Source of the DNA: DATAEY01 sp045805565
GTDB lineage: Bacteria > Actinomycetota > Thermoleophilia > Solirubrobacterales > Solirubrobacteraceae
DNA: 64,000 nucleotides
Assembly (NCBI GenBank): GCA_045805565.1
Contig: JBJMKZ010000023.1
Span: 62,001-126,000 of the forward strand
Direction: 5' to 3'
In this document: piece after piece, positions 1 to 8,140 of the stretch
How positions within the stretch are numbered: position 1 is the first letter of the stretch
Layout of the letters: every line of letters starts with the position of its first letter
Translations under genes and position numbers: made by a program
Notes under the pieces: model-generated
Seen by the model: only the letters and a program-made list of their open reading frames with translations
Told to the model about the DNA's origin: nothing
Database searches by the model: none

Positions 1-239
1 CCCTGCGAGAGGGCGGGACGTCGCTGCTGCCCGTGGGAATCGTCGATGTCGGCGGCGAGTTCGACGCCGGCGACGCCGTTGAGGTCGTCGACGGCGGTGC
101 GACGATCGGAAAGGGCATCTGCAACTACTCCGCGGCGGAGCTGCGCCGGATCAAGGGCATGAAGTCCGCCCAGGTGCGAGAGCTGCTGCCCCGGGCCACC
201 GAGGAGGCAGTGCACCGGGACTACTTCGTGCTCGGCTGA
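1..239 (+). CDS. proB: glutamate 5-kinase, C-terminal end (partial)
   Basis: This is the last ~78 codons of a gene that begins before the window. The frame opens with LREGGTSLLPVGI and continues through a glycine-rich stretch typical of the C-terminal PUA domain of bacterial glutamate 5-kinase. The full enzyme phosphorylates glutamate, the first step of proline synthesis. The kinase domain itself is outside the window. proA follows 23 bases later, the usual pairing, which is the main support for the name. Confidence 0.88.
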   Translation, partial: LREGGTSLLPVGIVDVGGEFDAGDAVEVVDGGATIGKGICNYSAAELRRIKGMKSAQVRELLPRATEEAVHRDYFVLG

Positions 240-250
240 GGCGCCTCCCG

Positions 251-256
251 TAATCT
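251..256 (+). promoter_or_regulatory. -10 element of proA
   Basis: TAATCT ends 6 nt before the proA ATG, so transcription would start at or beside the start codon. No Shine-Dalgarno sequence fits in the gap. Confidence 0.55.
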
Positions 257-262
257 GTCCCC

Positions 263-1534
263 ATGGCCATCACCGCGCAGTCGGTCACCGACGTGTGCCG
301 CGCCGCCAAGCGCGCGTCGCGGGAGCTCGCGCAGCTCGATACCGCCACCAAGAACCGGGCGCTCGACGCCATCGCCGGGGCGGTCGACGAGCGCCTCGAG
401 GAGATCCTCGAGGCCAACGCGCGCGACATGGAGGCGGGCCGGGCGGCCGGCCTGGACGCCGCCTTCCTGGACAAGCTCCGCCTCGACCGTGCCCGGGTCG
501 CGGCAATGTCCGGTGGCGTGCGCCAGATCGTGGCGCTGCCCGACCCGGTGGGCGAGGTCATCCTCGGCTTCAGGCTGTCCAACGGGCTCGACCTGCGCCA
601 GGTGCGTGCGCCGCTCGGAGTGGTCGCCGTCGTCTACGAGGCGCGGCCCAACGTCACGGTGGACTGCACCGCGTTGGCGATCAAGTCGGGGAACGCGATC
701 GTGCTCCGCGGCTCATCCCAGGCCGCCCACTCCAACGCCGTGCTGGCCGCCGTCGCCACCGAGGCGGCGATCGGGGCGGGGCTGCCGGAGGGCGTGATCG
801 GCCTGGTGGCCGGCGCAGCGCGCGAGGAGCTCGGGGAGCTGGCCACGCAGGACGGGCTGGTCGACCTGATCGTGCCCCGCGGCGGCGAGGGGCTGAAGGC
901 GGCGCTCAAGCACGTGGCCACGGTGCCGGTGATCTACGCCGCGTCCGGCAACTGCCACGTGTTCGTCGACGCCGACGCCGACCTGCGCGCGGCCGAGGAG
1001 ATAGTGGTGAACGCCAAGACCCAGCGGCCGGGGGTCTGCAACGCGATCGAGACCCTGCTCGTCCACCGTGACGTGGCGCCCGAGTTCCTCCCCGCGGTGC
1101 TCCGACGCCTGCGCGACGCCGGCGTGGAGCTGCGGGCCGACGGGCGCGCGCGCGCCGCGGCGGGCGACCTGGCCACGAGCCTGCTGGAGGCCACCGACGA
1201 GGACTGGGACACCGAGTACCTGGCCATGGTCTTGGCGGTCGGCGTGGTGGACTCGGTCCAGGAGGCGATCGATCACGTCAACGCCCACGGGAGCGGACAC
1301 TCGGAGGCGATCGTGACCGGGTCCACCGATTCGGCGCGCGCGTTCCAGTTGGGCGTCGACGCCGCATGCGTCTACGTCAACGCCTCCACCCGCTTCACCG
1401 ACGGGGGCGAGTTCGGGATGGGCGCCGAGATCGGCAACTCGACCCAGAAGCTGCACGCACGCGGCCCGATCGGGATGCGCGAGCTGTGCACGTACAAGTA
1501 CCTGGTCGAAGGCTCGGGCCAGGTCCGTCCCTGA
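263..1534 (+). CDS. proA: gamma-glutamyl phosphate reductase
   Basis: 423 residues, normal family length. The enzyme reduces gamma-glutamyl phosphate to glutamate semialdehyde with NADPH, the second step of proline synthesis in the cytosol. The aldehyde-dehydrogenase-like fold is full length: a cofactor-binding half with the VVYEARPNVT and KSGNAIVLRGSS segments, and the active-site Cys near residue 259 in PGVCNAIETLLVH. The C-terminal FGMGAEIGNSTQKLHARGP block is characteristic of ProA. It follows proB directly, but a TAATCT hexamer just before the ATG suggests it also has its own promoter. Confidence 0.97.
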   Translation: MAITAQSVTDVCRAAKRASRELAQLDTATKNRALDAIAGAVDERLEEILEANARDMEAGRAAGLDAAFLDKLRLDRARVAAMSGGVRQIVALPDPVGEVILGFRLSNGLDLRQVRAPLGVVAVVYEARPNVTVDCTALAIKSGNAIVLRGSSQAAHSNAVLAAVATEAAIGAGLPEGVIGLVAGAAREELGELATQDGLVDLIVPRGGEGLKAALKHVATVPVIYAASGNCHVFVDADADLRAAEEIVVNAKTQRPGVCNAIETLLVHRDVAPEFLPAVLRRLRDAGVELRADGRARAAAGDLATSLLEATDEDWDTEYLAMVLAVGVVDSVQEAIDHVNAHGSGHSEAIVTGSTDSARAFQLGVDAACVYVNASTRFTDGGEFGMGAEIGNSTQKLHARGPIGMRELCTYKYLVEGSGQVRP

Positions 1535-1573
1535 CGCCCGCCACGATGACCGGGCATCGGGGGCGCTAGCGGG

Positions 1574-2200
1574 TTGGCGCGAATCGGCGTCTTCGGCGGG
1601 ACGTTCAACCCTCCGCACGTCGGGCATCTCGCCTGCGTGGGGGCGGCCATCTCGCAGCTCGGGCTCGAGCGCGTGCTGCTGATGCCGGTGGCCCGTCCTC
1701 CCCACAAGCAGGCGCTCGAGGACCCCGGCGCCGAGCACCGCGTGGCGATGTGCCGGCTGGCGGTCGCGGGGGACCGGCGGGTCGAGGTCTCGGAGCTCGA
1801 GGTCGAGCGGGGCGGCCCGTCGTACACGGTCGATACGCTGCGTGCGCTGCACCAGGCCAACCCCCAGGACGAGCTCACCTTCCTCGCCGGTGGCGACATG
1901 GCGGCCAGCCTGCCCGGCTGGCGCGAGCCCGAGCAGGTACTGCGGCTGGCGAGGTTCGCGGTGGCCGAACGCGAGGGAGCCGAGCGGGCCGAAGTGGAGC
2001 GCGCCCTGGCCGGCCTGGCGGGACGCGACCGCGTCGAGTTCTTCGAGATGCCCAGGATCGACGTCTCCTCGAGCGCGATCCGGCGCGCCATCGCCGCCGG
2101 TCGCGCCGTGCGCGACCTGATGCCCGATACCGTCGCCCGCTACATCGAGGACCACGGCCTGTACGGGGCGCCGGCGGGCTCGCGGACGATGGTCGGATGA
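1574..2200 (+). CDS. nadD: nicotinate-nucleotide adenylyltransferase
   Basis: 208 residues. It adenylates nicotinate mononucleotide to deamido-NAD in NAD synthesis. The nucleotidyltransferase signature GGTFNPPHVGHL is at residues 8-19, and the second motif SSSAIRRAI is near the C-terminus. Translation starts at TTG 1574, because the GGTFNPPH motif must lie close to the N-terminus and no ATG or GTG precedes it. It ends in an ATGA overlap with rsfS, so the two are translationally coupled. proA-nadD-rsfS is a common actinobacterial order. Confidence 0.95.
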   Translation: MARIGVFGGTFNPPHVGHLACVGAAISQLGLERVLLMPVARPPHKQALEDPGAEHRVAMCRLAVAGDRRVEVSELEVERGGPSYTVDTLRALHQANPQDELTFLAGGDMAASLPGWREPEQVLRLARFAVAEREGAERAEVERALAGLAGRDRVEFFEMPRIDVSSSAIRRAIAAGRAVRDLMPDTVARYIEDHGLYGAPAGSRTMVG

Positions 2201-2553
2201 CCGGCGAAGACCTCGTCCAGCTGCTCGCCGGCTATGCCGAGGACAAGAAGGCGCGCGACATCGTGGCCCTCGACCTGCGCGAGATGGTCGCCTACACCGA
2301 CTACTTCTTGATCTGCTCGGGGACGTCGGACCGCCAGGCCAAGGCGATCCACGACGGCATCCACGAGGGGCTCAAGCACGACCATGGCCTGCTGCCCAGC
2401 CGGGTCGAGGGGCTTCCGCAGGCGCGCTGGATACTGATGGACTACCTCGACGTGGTGGTGCACGTCTTCACGCCCGAGACGCGCGCCTTCTACCGGCTCG
2501 AGCAGCTCTGGGGCGAGGCGCCGGCGCGCGAGCCGGCGCGGGTACGGGCCTAG
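2197..2553 (+). CDS. rsfS: ribosomal silencing factor RsfS
   Basis: 118 residues, family-typical. RsfS (Iojap/YbeB) binds ribosomal protein L14 on the 50S subunit and blocks subunit joining when nutrients are scarce. The conserved core runs from KKARDIVALDLRE through YTDYFLICSGTSDRQ to the late DVVVHVF segment. The ATG shares bases with the nadD stop codon (ATGA). A tRNA-Ala gene follows 47 bases later. Confidence 0.95.
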   Translation: MTGEDLVQLLAGYAEDKKARDIVALDLREMVAYTDYFLICSGTSDRQAKAIHDGIHEGLKHDHGLLPSRVEGLPQARWILMDYLDVVVHVFTPETRAFYRLEQLWGEAPAREPARVRA

Positions 2554-2575
2554 GCCACTCCTCGCGCGGCTGTAC

Positions 2576-2581
2576 TACCCT
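2576..2581 (+). promoter_or_regulatory. -10 element of tRNA-Ala
   Basis: TACCCT lies 19 nt before the mature tRNA 5' end, which leaves a short precursor leader for RNase P. No good -35 box is visible 17 nt upstream. Confidence 0.5.
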
Positions 2582-2600
2582 TGCTCTGAGTTCAATCGCC

Positions 2601-2673
2601 GGGGCTGTAGCTCAGCTGGGAGAGCGCCTCGCTGGCAGCGAGGAGGCCACGGGTTCGAGTCCCGTCAGCTCCA
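2601..2673 (+). tRNA. tRNA-Ala (anticodon GGC)
   Basis: 73 nt that fold as a full cloverleaf: acceptor stem GGGGCTG with CAGCTCC, D-arm around AGCTGGGA, anticodon stem CCTCG/CGAGG with loop CTGGCAG, and T-arm ACGGG-TTCGAGT-CCCGT. The GGC anticodon reads GCC codons. The third acceptor pair is G-U (G3-U70), the classical alanine identity element. The 3' CCA is not encoded beyond the discriminator A. Confidence 0.97.
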
Positions 2674-2677
2674 TCGT

Positions 2678-2699
2678 CGCCTGCCCGATCCGTCAGGCG
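2678..2699 (+). terminator. weak hairpin after tRNA-Ala
   Basis: CGCCTG and CAGGCG form a 6-bp stem around a 10-nt loop just after the tRNA. There is no T-tract, so a terminator role is only possible. Confidence 0.3.
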
Positions 2700-2766
2700 G
2701 GAAGGCTCGGGTTCGAAACGGCGGGTGGCGGTGCCCGGCGCGGCGAAGGCCGGACGGGACGTCCGT

Positions 2767-2955
2767 CTAGTCGACCTCCTCGGCGGCCACCGAGGGGTTC
2801 GGCGCCGAGGAGGCGTCCTGCGTGGAGCGGGCGTTGCCGCCGTCGCCGCTTCCACGCCGGTTCGACTTCGACCGCTCGTCCTCCGACGACGACCCGCTCG
2901 GCTTGCCGCCGGTCAGCCCGGCGAGCGCCTGCCTGGCTTTATCCAGCAACGACAT
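2767..2955 (-). CDS. small hydrophilic protein of unknown function
   Basis: 62 residues. The N-terminus MSLLDKARQALAG is a short amphipathic helix, and the rest is a charged, Ser/Gly-rich, probably disordered tail ending in VAAEEVD. The start is chosen because a GAGGAG ribosome site sits 6 nt upstream of this ATG. The opening resembles small actinobacterial proteins of the MT0933 antitoxin-like group, but the match is short and no toxin gene is adjacent, so I do not assign a function. Nothing else is seen in the 105-base gap to the next gene. Confidence 0.5.
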   Translation of the reverse strand: MSLLDKARQALAGLTGGKPSGSSSEDERSKSNRRGSGDGGNARSTQDASSAPNPSVAAEEVD

Positions 2956-3060
2956 CTCCAGCTCCTCTCGCCATTTCCCTGAAGCTAGCCGCGCTGCGCG
3001 GGTTGAAACCTGAGCGCGCTGGCGCACCCGGTGGCGGTCCCAACCCCGTCCCGCTCGCGG

Positions 3061-3981
3061 CTAGAGGAGATCGCGCAGGAAGGAGGCGAGCGCGCGGTTG
3101 AGCAGCTCCGCCCGCTCCCACTGGAGGAAGTGGCCGGCCCGGGGAACCACGAACGGGCCGATCAGCTCGCTGAACACGACCTCGCAGCGTTCGGGGAAGT
3201 CGCGCCAGATGACGTGATCGTCGGGCCCGTAGAGGGCCAGCGTGGGGACCGGGTTGCGCTCGAAAAAGCGCGGCGGCTCGGACAGCTCCCGGGTCCCCAT
3301 CGCGCTCTCGTAGTTGCCGAACGACGCCCGCAGCCGGTCGGGGTCACCGAAGGGCTCGGTCATGAACCCGACCTCCCCGGGGTCGAAGGCACCCGGACTG
3401 GCCCAGAAGCGGTGGCCGTAGAACTCGGCGATGTAGCGCCGGCGACGCTCGGGAGAATCCAGCTCGGCCGCCAGCGCATCGGCGTCGCGCCCCTGGCGGA
3501 TGAAGTAGTCGGCCGCCTGACGGACCTCCCGCCCGGGGACCGAGGGCAGCCCGGCCTCCTCGTACTGCTCCGGGATCAGCGGCAGGACGGTGTTGAACAG
3601 GCACTGGCGGGCGACGAAGCCCTCGAAGCGCAGCCCGAGATCCTGTATCACGCCGCCGCCCAGGTCGCCGCCGGCGGCCGCGCAGCGCTCATGACCGAGC
3701 ACTTCGCGGACCAGCGTGTGCAGGTCTCGGGCGTGCGCGGCGAGATCGTAGAATCCGTCAGGGGCGAGGCCCGAGTCGCCGAACCCGCGCAGGTCGGGAA
3801 CGATCACCTCGAAGCCGGCCTCGGCCAGGGATCCCACGTTGCGCCACCAGATCCGCTTGGTCTCCGGCCAGCCGTGGACGAGCAGGAGCGGAAAGCCACC
3901 GGCCCCTGCCCGCACGAACGCGAGCTCGACACCGTCGCGCACCTCGGCGCGCTGCACCGGGAAGGCGGCGGGATCGGGCAC
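3061..3981 (-). CDS. alpha/beta hydrolase, epoxide hydrolase-like
   Basis: 306 residues, a complete single-domain alpha/beta hydrolase. The oxyanion motif HGWPE is at residues 36-40. The nucleophile elbow reads GGDLGG, with Asp106 in place of Ser; an Asp nucleophile marks the epoxide hydrolase/haloalkane dehalogenase branch rather than esterases. A late GPDDHV segment can supply the acid, and the C-terminal GHFLQWE the catalytic His. HGxP favours epoxide hydrolase over dehalogenase. The substrate is unknown. The gene starts at GTG and is divergent from leuS with a 41-base promoter gap. Confidence 0.85.
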   Translation of the reverse strand: MPDPAAFPVQRAEVRDGVELAFVRAGAGGFPLLLVHGWPETKRIWWRNVGSLAEAGFEVIVPDLRGFGDSGLAPDGFYDLAAHARDLHTLVREVLGHERCAAAGGDLGGGVIQDLGLRFEGFVARQCLFNTVLPLIPEQYEEAGLPSVPGREVRQAADYFIRQGRDADALAAELDSPERRRRYIAEFYGHRFWASPGAFDPGEVGFMTEPFGDPDRLRASFGNYESAMGTRELSEPPRFFERNPVPTLALYGPDDHVIWRDFPERCEVVFSELIGPFVVPRAGHFLQWERAELLNRALASFLRDLL

Positions 3982-3987
3982 GGCGGC

Positions 3988-3993
3988 AGTCTA
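3988..3993 (-). promoter_or_regulatory. -10 element of the epoxide hydrolase-like gene
   Basis: On the minus strand TAGACT ends 6 nt before the GTG start. Confidence 0.5.
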
Positions 3994-4008
3994 GGGGCAG
4001 CCGCTCGC

Positions 4009-4014
4009 TAGCCT
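4009..4014 (+). promoter_or_regulatory. -10 element of leuS
   Basis: TAGCCT ends 8 nt before the leuS GTG. There is no room for a T-box or other leader in this 41-base divergent gap. Confidence 0.5.
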
Positions 4015-4022
4015 CTCGGCGA

Positions 4023-6470
4023 GTGACCGAGCATCGCTACGAGCCCCGCCGGATCGAGTCCCGCTGGCAGCGGGTCTGGGACGAGGAGGGCACCTGGGAG
4101 GTGCCAAACCAGGACGTCGGCGACCGCCCCAAGGCCTACGTCCTGGAGATGCTGCCCTACCCGAGCGGCGAGCCCCACATCGGACATCTGAAGACCTACT
4201 CGGTGGGCGACGCGATCGCCCATTTCCGGCGCCGTAACGGCTTTCGCGTCCTGCACCCGATGGGCTACGACGCCTTCGGGCTACCGGCCGAGAACCACGC
4301 GATCAAGACCGGAGAGCATCCCCGCGAGGCCACCGAGAAGTCGATCGCGGCCTTCCAGCGGCAGTTTCGCCAGTGGGGGATCTCGATCGACTGGACGCGC
4401 GAGTTCGGCACCCACGAGCCCCGCTACTACCGCTGGACGCAATGGATCTTCCTCAAGCTGCTCGAGCGCGACCTCGCCTACCGCAAGGAGGCGGCGGTGA
4501 AGTGGTGCCCCAACGACGCGACCGTGCTCGCCAACGAGCAGGTGGTCGACGGCCGCTGCGAGCGTTGCGGGGCCGAGGTGGAGGCGCGCCAGCTCGAGCA
4601 GTGGTTCTTCCGCATCACCGATTACGCCGACGCCCTGCTGCAGGACCTCGACGACATCGATTGGCCCGAGCACGTCAAGACCATGCAGCGCAACTGGATC
4701 GGGCGCAGCGAGGGCGCCGAGGTGGTCTTCCGCTGCGAGGAGCTGGGGATCGACTACCCGGTGTTCACCACGCGCCCCGACACGCTGTTCGGGGCGACGT
4801 TCTTCGTGCTCTCGCCCGAGCACCCGGACGTGTTCAAGCTCGCGGCCGGAAGCGAGCACGAGGCGGAGGTCCACGCCTACGTCAATCACGCGCTCACCGA
4901 GTCCAGCGAGGCCCGCAGCGACCTGGAGAAGCCCAAGACCGGTGTGCCGCTCGGGCGCACCGTCACCAACCCGGTCAACGGCGAGCGCCTGCCGATGTTC
5001 GTCGCCGACTACGTGCTGATGGAGTACGGGACCGGGGCGATCATGGCGGTTCCCGCGCACGACGAACGCGACCACGCCTTCGCCCGCGCGTTCGGGCTGC
5101 CGATCCGCCGGGTGATCGAGGGCCCCGACGGCGAGCTGCCCTACACCGGCGATGGCCGGCTGGTCAACTCCGTCCCCGAGCTCGACGGCCTGCCCAACCG
5201 CGAGGCGGTGGAGCGGATCGTCGCCTGGCTGGACCGCGAGGGCGCCGGGCACGCCTCGGTCAACTATCGGCTGCGCGACTGGCTGGTCTCGCGCCAGCGC
5301 TACTGGGGGTGCCCGATACCGGTCGTCTACTGCGGGAGCTGCGGCGTGGTGGCGGTCCCCGAGCGGGACCTGCCCGTGCAGCTGCCGGACCTGAGCGACT
5401 ATGCGCCCCGTGGGCGGTCACCGCTGGCCGCCGCGAAGGACTGGGTGCACACCAGGTGCCCGGCGTGCGGCGGTGAAGCGCGGCGCGAAACCGACACCAT
5501 GGACACCTTCGTCGATTCGTCCTGGTACTTCCTGCGCTACTGCGACGCCGACAATGACGAGGCGGCGTGGGATCCGGCCATCCTGCGCCAGTGGATGCCC
5601 GTCGACCAGTACATCGGCGGCGTGGAGCACGCGATCCTCCATCTCCTGTACGCACGCTTCGTCTGCAAGGCGCTGACCGACATGGGCCTGCTCGACGTGC
5701 GCGAGCCCTTCTCGGCGCTGTTCACGCAGGGGATGGTCACCCGGCAGGGCGCCAAGATGTCCAAGTCGAAGGGCAACACGGTCGACCCCGCCGAGATCTC
5801 GGATCGCTACGGCGCCGACACCGCTCGCTGCTACATCCTGTTCATCGGCCCCCCCGACCAGGACGTCGACTGGTCGGACGAGGGCGTCGAAGGCGTCCAT
5901 CGCTTCCTGTCGCGGCTGTGGCGGCTGGGCTTCGAGCTCGCCGAGGGGACGCACCCCGAGGAGCCTCCGGCGGAGCCGGAGGGAGACGACCTGCTCCTGG
6001 TGCGCAAGGCGCACTGGGCGATCGACAAGGTCAGCCGGGACATGACCGGCCGCTTCGCGTTCAACACCGCGATCGCCGCCGTGATGGAACTGGTGAACGA
6101 GTGCTACCGGCTCCGCGGCCGCGTGGGGAACGGGTCGCTGCGCTTCGCCGCCGCCACCGCCGCCTCGCTGGTCTTTCCGTTCGCGCCCCATTGCGGGGCC
6201 GATGTCTACGACCGCCTGACCGGTGAGCGGGTGTGGCAACAGCCCTGGCCGCAGCCGGATCCGGCCCTGCTCGAGTCCGACACGGTCGAGCTGGTATGCC
6301 AGGTCAACGGCAGGGTGCGGGATCGCCTCCAGGCGCCGGCCTCGGCGTCCGAGGAACAGCTCAAGGCCCTGTGCCGCGAGGCCCCGAAGGTCCGCTCGCA
6401 CCTCGACGGGCGCGAGGTCGTCAAGGAGGTCGTCGTGCCCGGAAAGCTGGTCAACCTGGTCGTCCGTTAG
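4023..6470 (+). CDS. leuS: leucyl-tRNA synthetase
   Basis: 815 residues, a class Ia synthetase that charges tRNA-Leu. The HIGH motif (PHIGH) is at residues 51-55 and KMSKS is near residue 578. Between them lies the CP1 editing insertion with TTRPDTLFGATFFVLSPEHP and GTGAIMAVPAHDERDHAF, which hydrolyses mischarged tRNA. A Cys-rich zinc-binding segment (CPNDATVLANEQ, CERCG) and an anticodon-binding C-terminus complete the bacterial form. The GTG start gives the standard N-terminus. The gene is monocistronic and divergent from the upstream hydrolase. Confidence 0.98.
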   Translation: MTEHRYEPRRIESRWQRVWDEEGTWEVPNQDVGDRPKAYVLEMLPYPSGEPHIGHLKTYSVGDAIAHFRRRNGFRVLHPMGYDAFGLPAENHAIKTGEHPREATEKSIAAFQRQFRQWGISIDWTREFGTHEPRYYRWTQWIFLKLLERDLAYRKEAAVKWCPNDATVLANEQVVDGRCERCGAEVEARQLEQWFFRITDYADALLQDLDDIDWPEHVKTMQRNWIGRSEGAEVVFRCEELGIDYPVFTTRPDTLFGATFFVLSPEHPDVFKLAAGSEHEAEVHAYVNHALTESSEARSDLEKPKTGVPLGRTVTNPVNGERLPMFVADYVLMEYGTGAIMAVPAHDERDHAFARAFGLPIRRVIEGPDGELPYTGDGRLVNSVPELDGLPNREAVERIVAWLDREGAGHASVNYRLRDWLVSRQRYWGCPIPVVYCGSCGVVAVPERDLPVQLPDLSDYAPRGRSPLAAAKDWVHTRCPACGGEARRETDTMDTFVDSSWYFLRYCDADNDEAAWDPAILRQWMPVDQYIGGVEHAILHLLYARFVCKALTDMGLLDVREPFSALFTQGMVTRQGAKMSKSKGNTVDPAEISDRYGADTARCYILFIGPPDQDVDWSDEGVEGVHRFLSRLWRLGFELAEGTHPEEPPAEPEGDDLLLVRKAHWAIDKVSRDMTGRFAFNTAIAAVMELVNECYRLRGRVGNGSLRFAAATAASLVFPFAPHCGADVYDRLTGERVWQQPWPQPDPALLESDTVELVCQVNGRVRDRLQAPASASEEQLKALCREAPKVRSHLDGREVVKEVVVPGKLVNLVVR

Positions 6471-6549
6471 CGCGGATGGTCAGGACGGCCCGCGCCGGGC
6501 TGCCAGCGCTTCTGCGGCGTCGCGTGAGATCGTGAAGGCGCGCGCCGGA

Positions 6550-6555
6550 TAGGGT
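6550..6555 (+). promoter_or_regulatory. -10 element of the 49-residue protein gene
   Basis: TAGGGT ends 7 nt before ATG 6563. This spacing matches other genes of the window and is the best support that the short frame is a gene. Confidence 0.4.
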
Positions 6556-6562
6556 CGGGTCG

Positions 6563-6712
6563 ATGAGCCAGGCTTCGGCCCCGATCGGCCCCGACGCCCC
6601 GTTCATGCAGGTCATGGCCACCATGCACGCGATGCGGCGGCACAAGCCCGGCAGGTTCGGCCCCGTGCGGCGCGGGCCGGCGACCGAGGTGATCCACCGC
6701 GACCGGTGGTGA
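6563..6712 (+). CDS. 49-residue protein of unknown function
   Basis: A short frame, MSQASAPIGPD..., rich in Met, Arg and Pro, with a basic middle (MRRHKPGRFGP) and ending in IHRDRW. I do not recognise a family. It has a TAGGGT hexamer at leaderless spacing, and its TGA forms a GTGA overlap with the next gene, so it looks like the first gene of a two-gene unit. It could still be only a translated leader for the SLOG gene. Confidence 0.45.
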   Translation: MSQASAPIGPDAPFMQVMATMHAMRRHKPGRFGPVRRGPATEVIHRDRW

Positions 6713-7194
6713 GCCGCCGCCCGCCCTACGTGGCCGTGATCGGGTCGGGAGTCGCCGACCCCGAGCGTGACGCCCAGGCGGAGTCCGTGGGGCGCGAGCT
6801 GGCGCGGCGAGGCGCCGTCCTGCTGTGCGGCGGGCTCGGCGGCGTGATGGACGCGTCGTGCCGCGGTGCGCGTGAGGCGGGCGGGACGACCGTGGGGCTC
6901 CTGCCCGGCACCGACCGCGCGGGGGCCAGTGCGCATCTCGCCGTCGCCCTGCCGACCGGGATGGGCGAGCTGCGCAACGGGTTGATCGTGCGCGCCGCGG
7001 ACGCGGTGATCGCGGTCGGCGGCGAGTACGGGACCCTGGCGGAGATCGGCTTCGCGCTGAAGCTCGGGCGCCCGGTGGTGGGTCTCGGCACATGGGAGCT
7101 CGCCCGTCACGGGCGCGCGGTCGAGGCGGTCGTGGTCGCGCCGGACCCCGCCCGGGCGGTCGAGCGGGCCCTGGAGCTCAGCGACGGGAGATGA
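6709..7194 (+). CDS. TIGR00725-type SLOG/LOG-fold protein
   Basis: 161 residues with a Rossmann-like nucleotide fold. It has the glycine-rich GGLGGVMDA segment near residue 45 and a GGEYGTLAEIGFAL block near residue 105 that matches the PGGxGT-type motif of LOG/TIGR00725 proteins. Relatives bind nucleotides or cleave nucleotide-ribosyl bonds (the LOG cytokinin group), but the substrate of this subfamily is unclear. GTG 6709 is chosen for the GTGA overlap with the upstream small gene; GTG 6706 is the alternative. Its 3' end overlaps the convergent DUF2905 gene by 17 bases. Confidence 0.8.
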   Translation: MSRRPPYVAVIGSGVADPERDAQAESVGRELARRGAVLLCGGLGGVMDASCRGAREAGGTTVGLLPGTDRAGASAHLAVALPTGMGELRNGLIVRAADAVIAVGGEYGTLAEIGFALKLGRPVVGLGTWELARHGRAVEAVVVAPDPARAVERALELSDGR

Positions 7195-7390
7195 GGTTGA
7201 GCACGATGGTGAGGATCACGCTGAGCGCGATCATCAATCCCACCGGCGCGTAGAGCCTGAAGTTCCCTCGCCGGACCACGATGTCGCCGGGCAGGCGATG
7301 GAGGCCGAGCTTGGCCGCCGCGAGGAGCGCCAGTCCCAGGACGCCGACGACCGCCGCGATCGCGATGAGGGCCTTGGCGGCCGCCTCCAT
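7178..7390 (-). CDS. DUF2905 family small membrane protein
   Basis: 70 residues with two hydrophobic helices (about residues 6-27 and 48-66) around a polar loop carrying LPGDIVVRRGNFRLYAPVG. The GDI...GN...Y.P pattern identifies the DUF2905 family of small inner-membrane proteins of unknown role. Its end overlaps the convergent SLOG gene. Confidence 0.82.
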   Translation of the reverse strand: MEAAAKALIAIAAVVGVLGLALLAAAKLGLHRLPGDIVVRRGNFRLYAPVGLMIALSVILTIVLNLISRR

Positions 7391-7396
7391 GGCCCA

Positions 7397-7402
7397 AGCC
7401 TA
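7397..7402 (-). promoter_or_regulatory. -10 element of the DUF2905 gene
   Basis: On the minus strand TAGGCT ends 6 nt before the ATG. The rest of the 145-base divergent gap to comEA shows no recognisable element beyond the comEA hexamer. Confidence 0.5.
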
Positions 7403-7523
7403 GATGACCGATCCCGCGCCCCCACGGACGGGTGACCGCGGAACCGATCGTCCAGCTGGGCGCTGCGTTGCCGCGCCCGCCGACTTGTTGCAAACGCCGG
7501 GTCAGCCGCAGACTCCGCGGTCC

Positions 7524-7529
7524 TAGCCT
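7524..7529 (+). promoter_or_regulatory. -10 element of comEA
   Basis: TAGCCT ends 6 nt before the comEA GTG; nothing resembling a ribosome site lies between. Confidence 0.5.
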
Positions 7530-7535
7530 GGCGCG

Positions 7536-8129
7536 GTGGGCGAGGTTTCGCGGCCTCAACTCGCGGTCTATGGCGCCGCCGTGGTGGCGATCGTGCTGAT
7601 CGGGGCGCGCTACCTGCGCGAGAGCCGGCCCGCCGAGCCCGCACGTGACGGCAGGGGGATCCCGGTCCGGGTGCAGAGCGCCGACGGCGGCTGGGCGGTG
7701 GTGCAGGTCGCCGGCGCGGTGCGCCGCCCGGGCGTGTACCGGCTGCGCTCGGGCGAGCGGGTCGACGACGCGGTCCGGATGGCCGGCGGCGCCACCTCGG
7801 AGGCCGACCTGTCCGGCGTCAACCTCGCCGCCAAGGTCGAGGACGGGCGCCAGGTGATCGTCCCGCGCCGGGGAGCCGCCGGGGCCAGCGCGGCCGCCGG
7901 GACGGCGGCGGGGACCGCGGGCGCCGGGCCGGCGGGGGCGCCGCTCAACCTCAACACCGCCACGGCGCAGCAGCTCGACCAGCTCGACGGGGTCGGGCCG
8001 GTCACCGCGCAGAAGATCGTCGCCTATCGCCAGCAGCACGGCGGCTTCCGATCGGTGTCCGAGCTCGACCAGGTGCCGGGCATCGGGCCCAAGCGGCTGG
8101 CCGCGCTCAAGGATCACCTGCGGACCTGA
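7536..8129 (+). CDS. comEA: competence protein ComEA (DNA receptor)
   Basis: 197 residues. An N-terminal membrane anchor (about residues 8-24) is followed by an SLBB domain (VQVAGAVRRPGVYRL...VNLAAKVEDGRQV), an Ala/Gly-rich linker, and a C-terminal helix-hairpin-helix pair (LNLNTATAQQLDQLDGVGP, VPGIGPKRLAAL) that binds DNA. ComEA takes up double-stranded DNA outside the membrane and hands it to ComEC, encoded 11 bases downstream. Start is GTG. Confidence 0.94.
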   Translation: MGEVSRPQLAVYGAAVVAIVLIGARYLRESRPAEPARDGRGIPVRVQSADGGWAVVQVAGAVRRPGVYRLRSGERVDDAVRMAGGATSEADLSGVNLAAKVEDGRQVIVPRRGAAGASAAAGTAAGTAGAGPAGAPLNLNTATAQQLDQLDGVGPVTAQKIVAYRQQHGGFRSVSELDQVPGIGPKRLAALKDHLRT

Positions 8130-8140
8130 CGCGGTCGCGG

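Noticed and set aside
2767..2955. Calling the 62-residue protein an MT0933-family antitoxin.
   Set aside because: Only the first dozen residues resemble that group and no toxin gene is adjacent.
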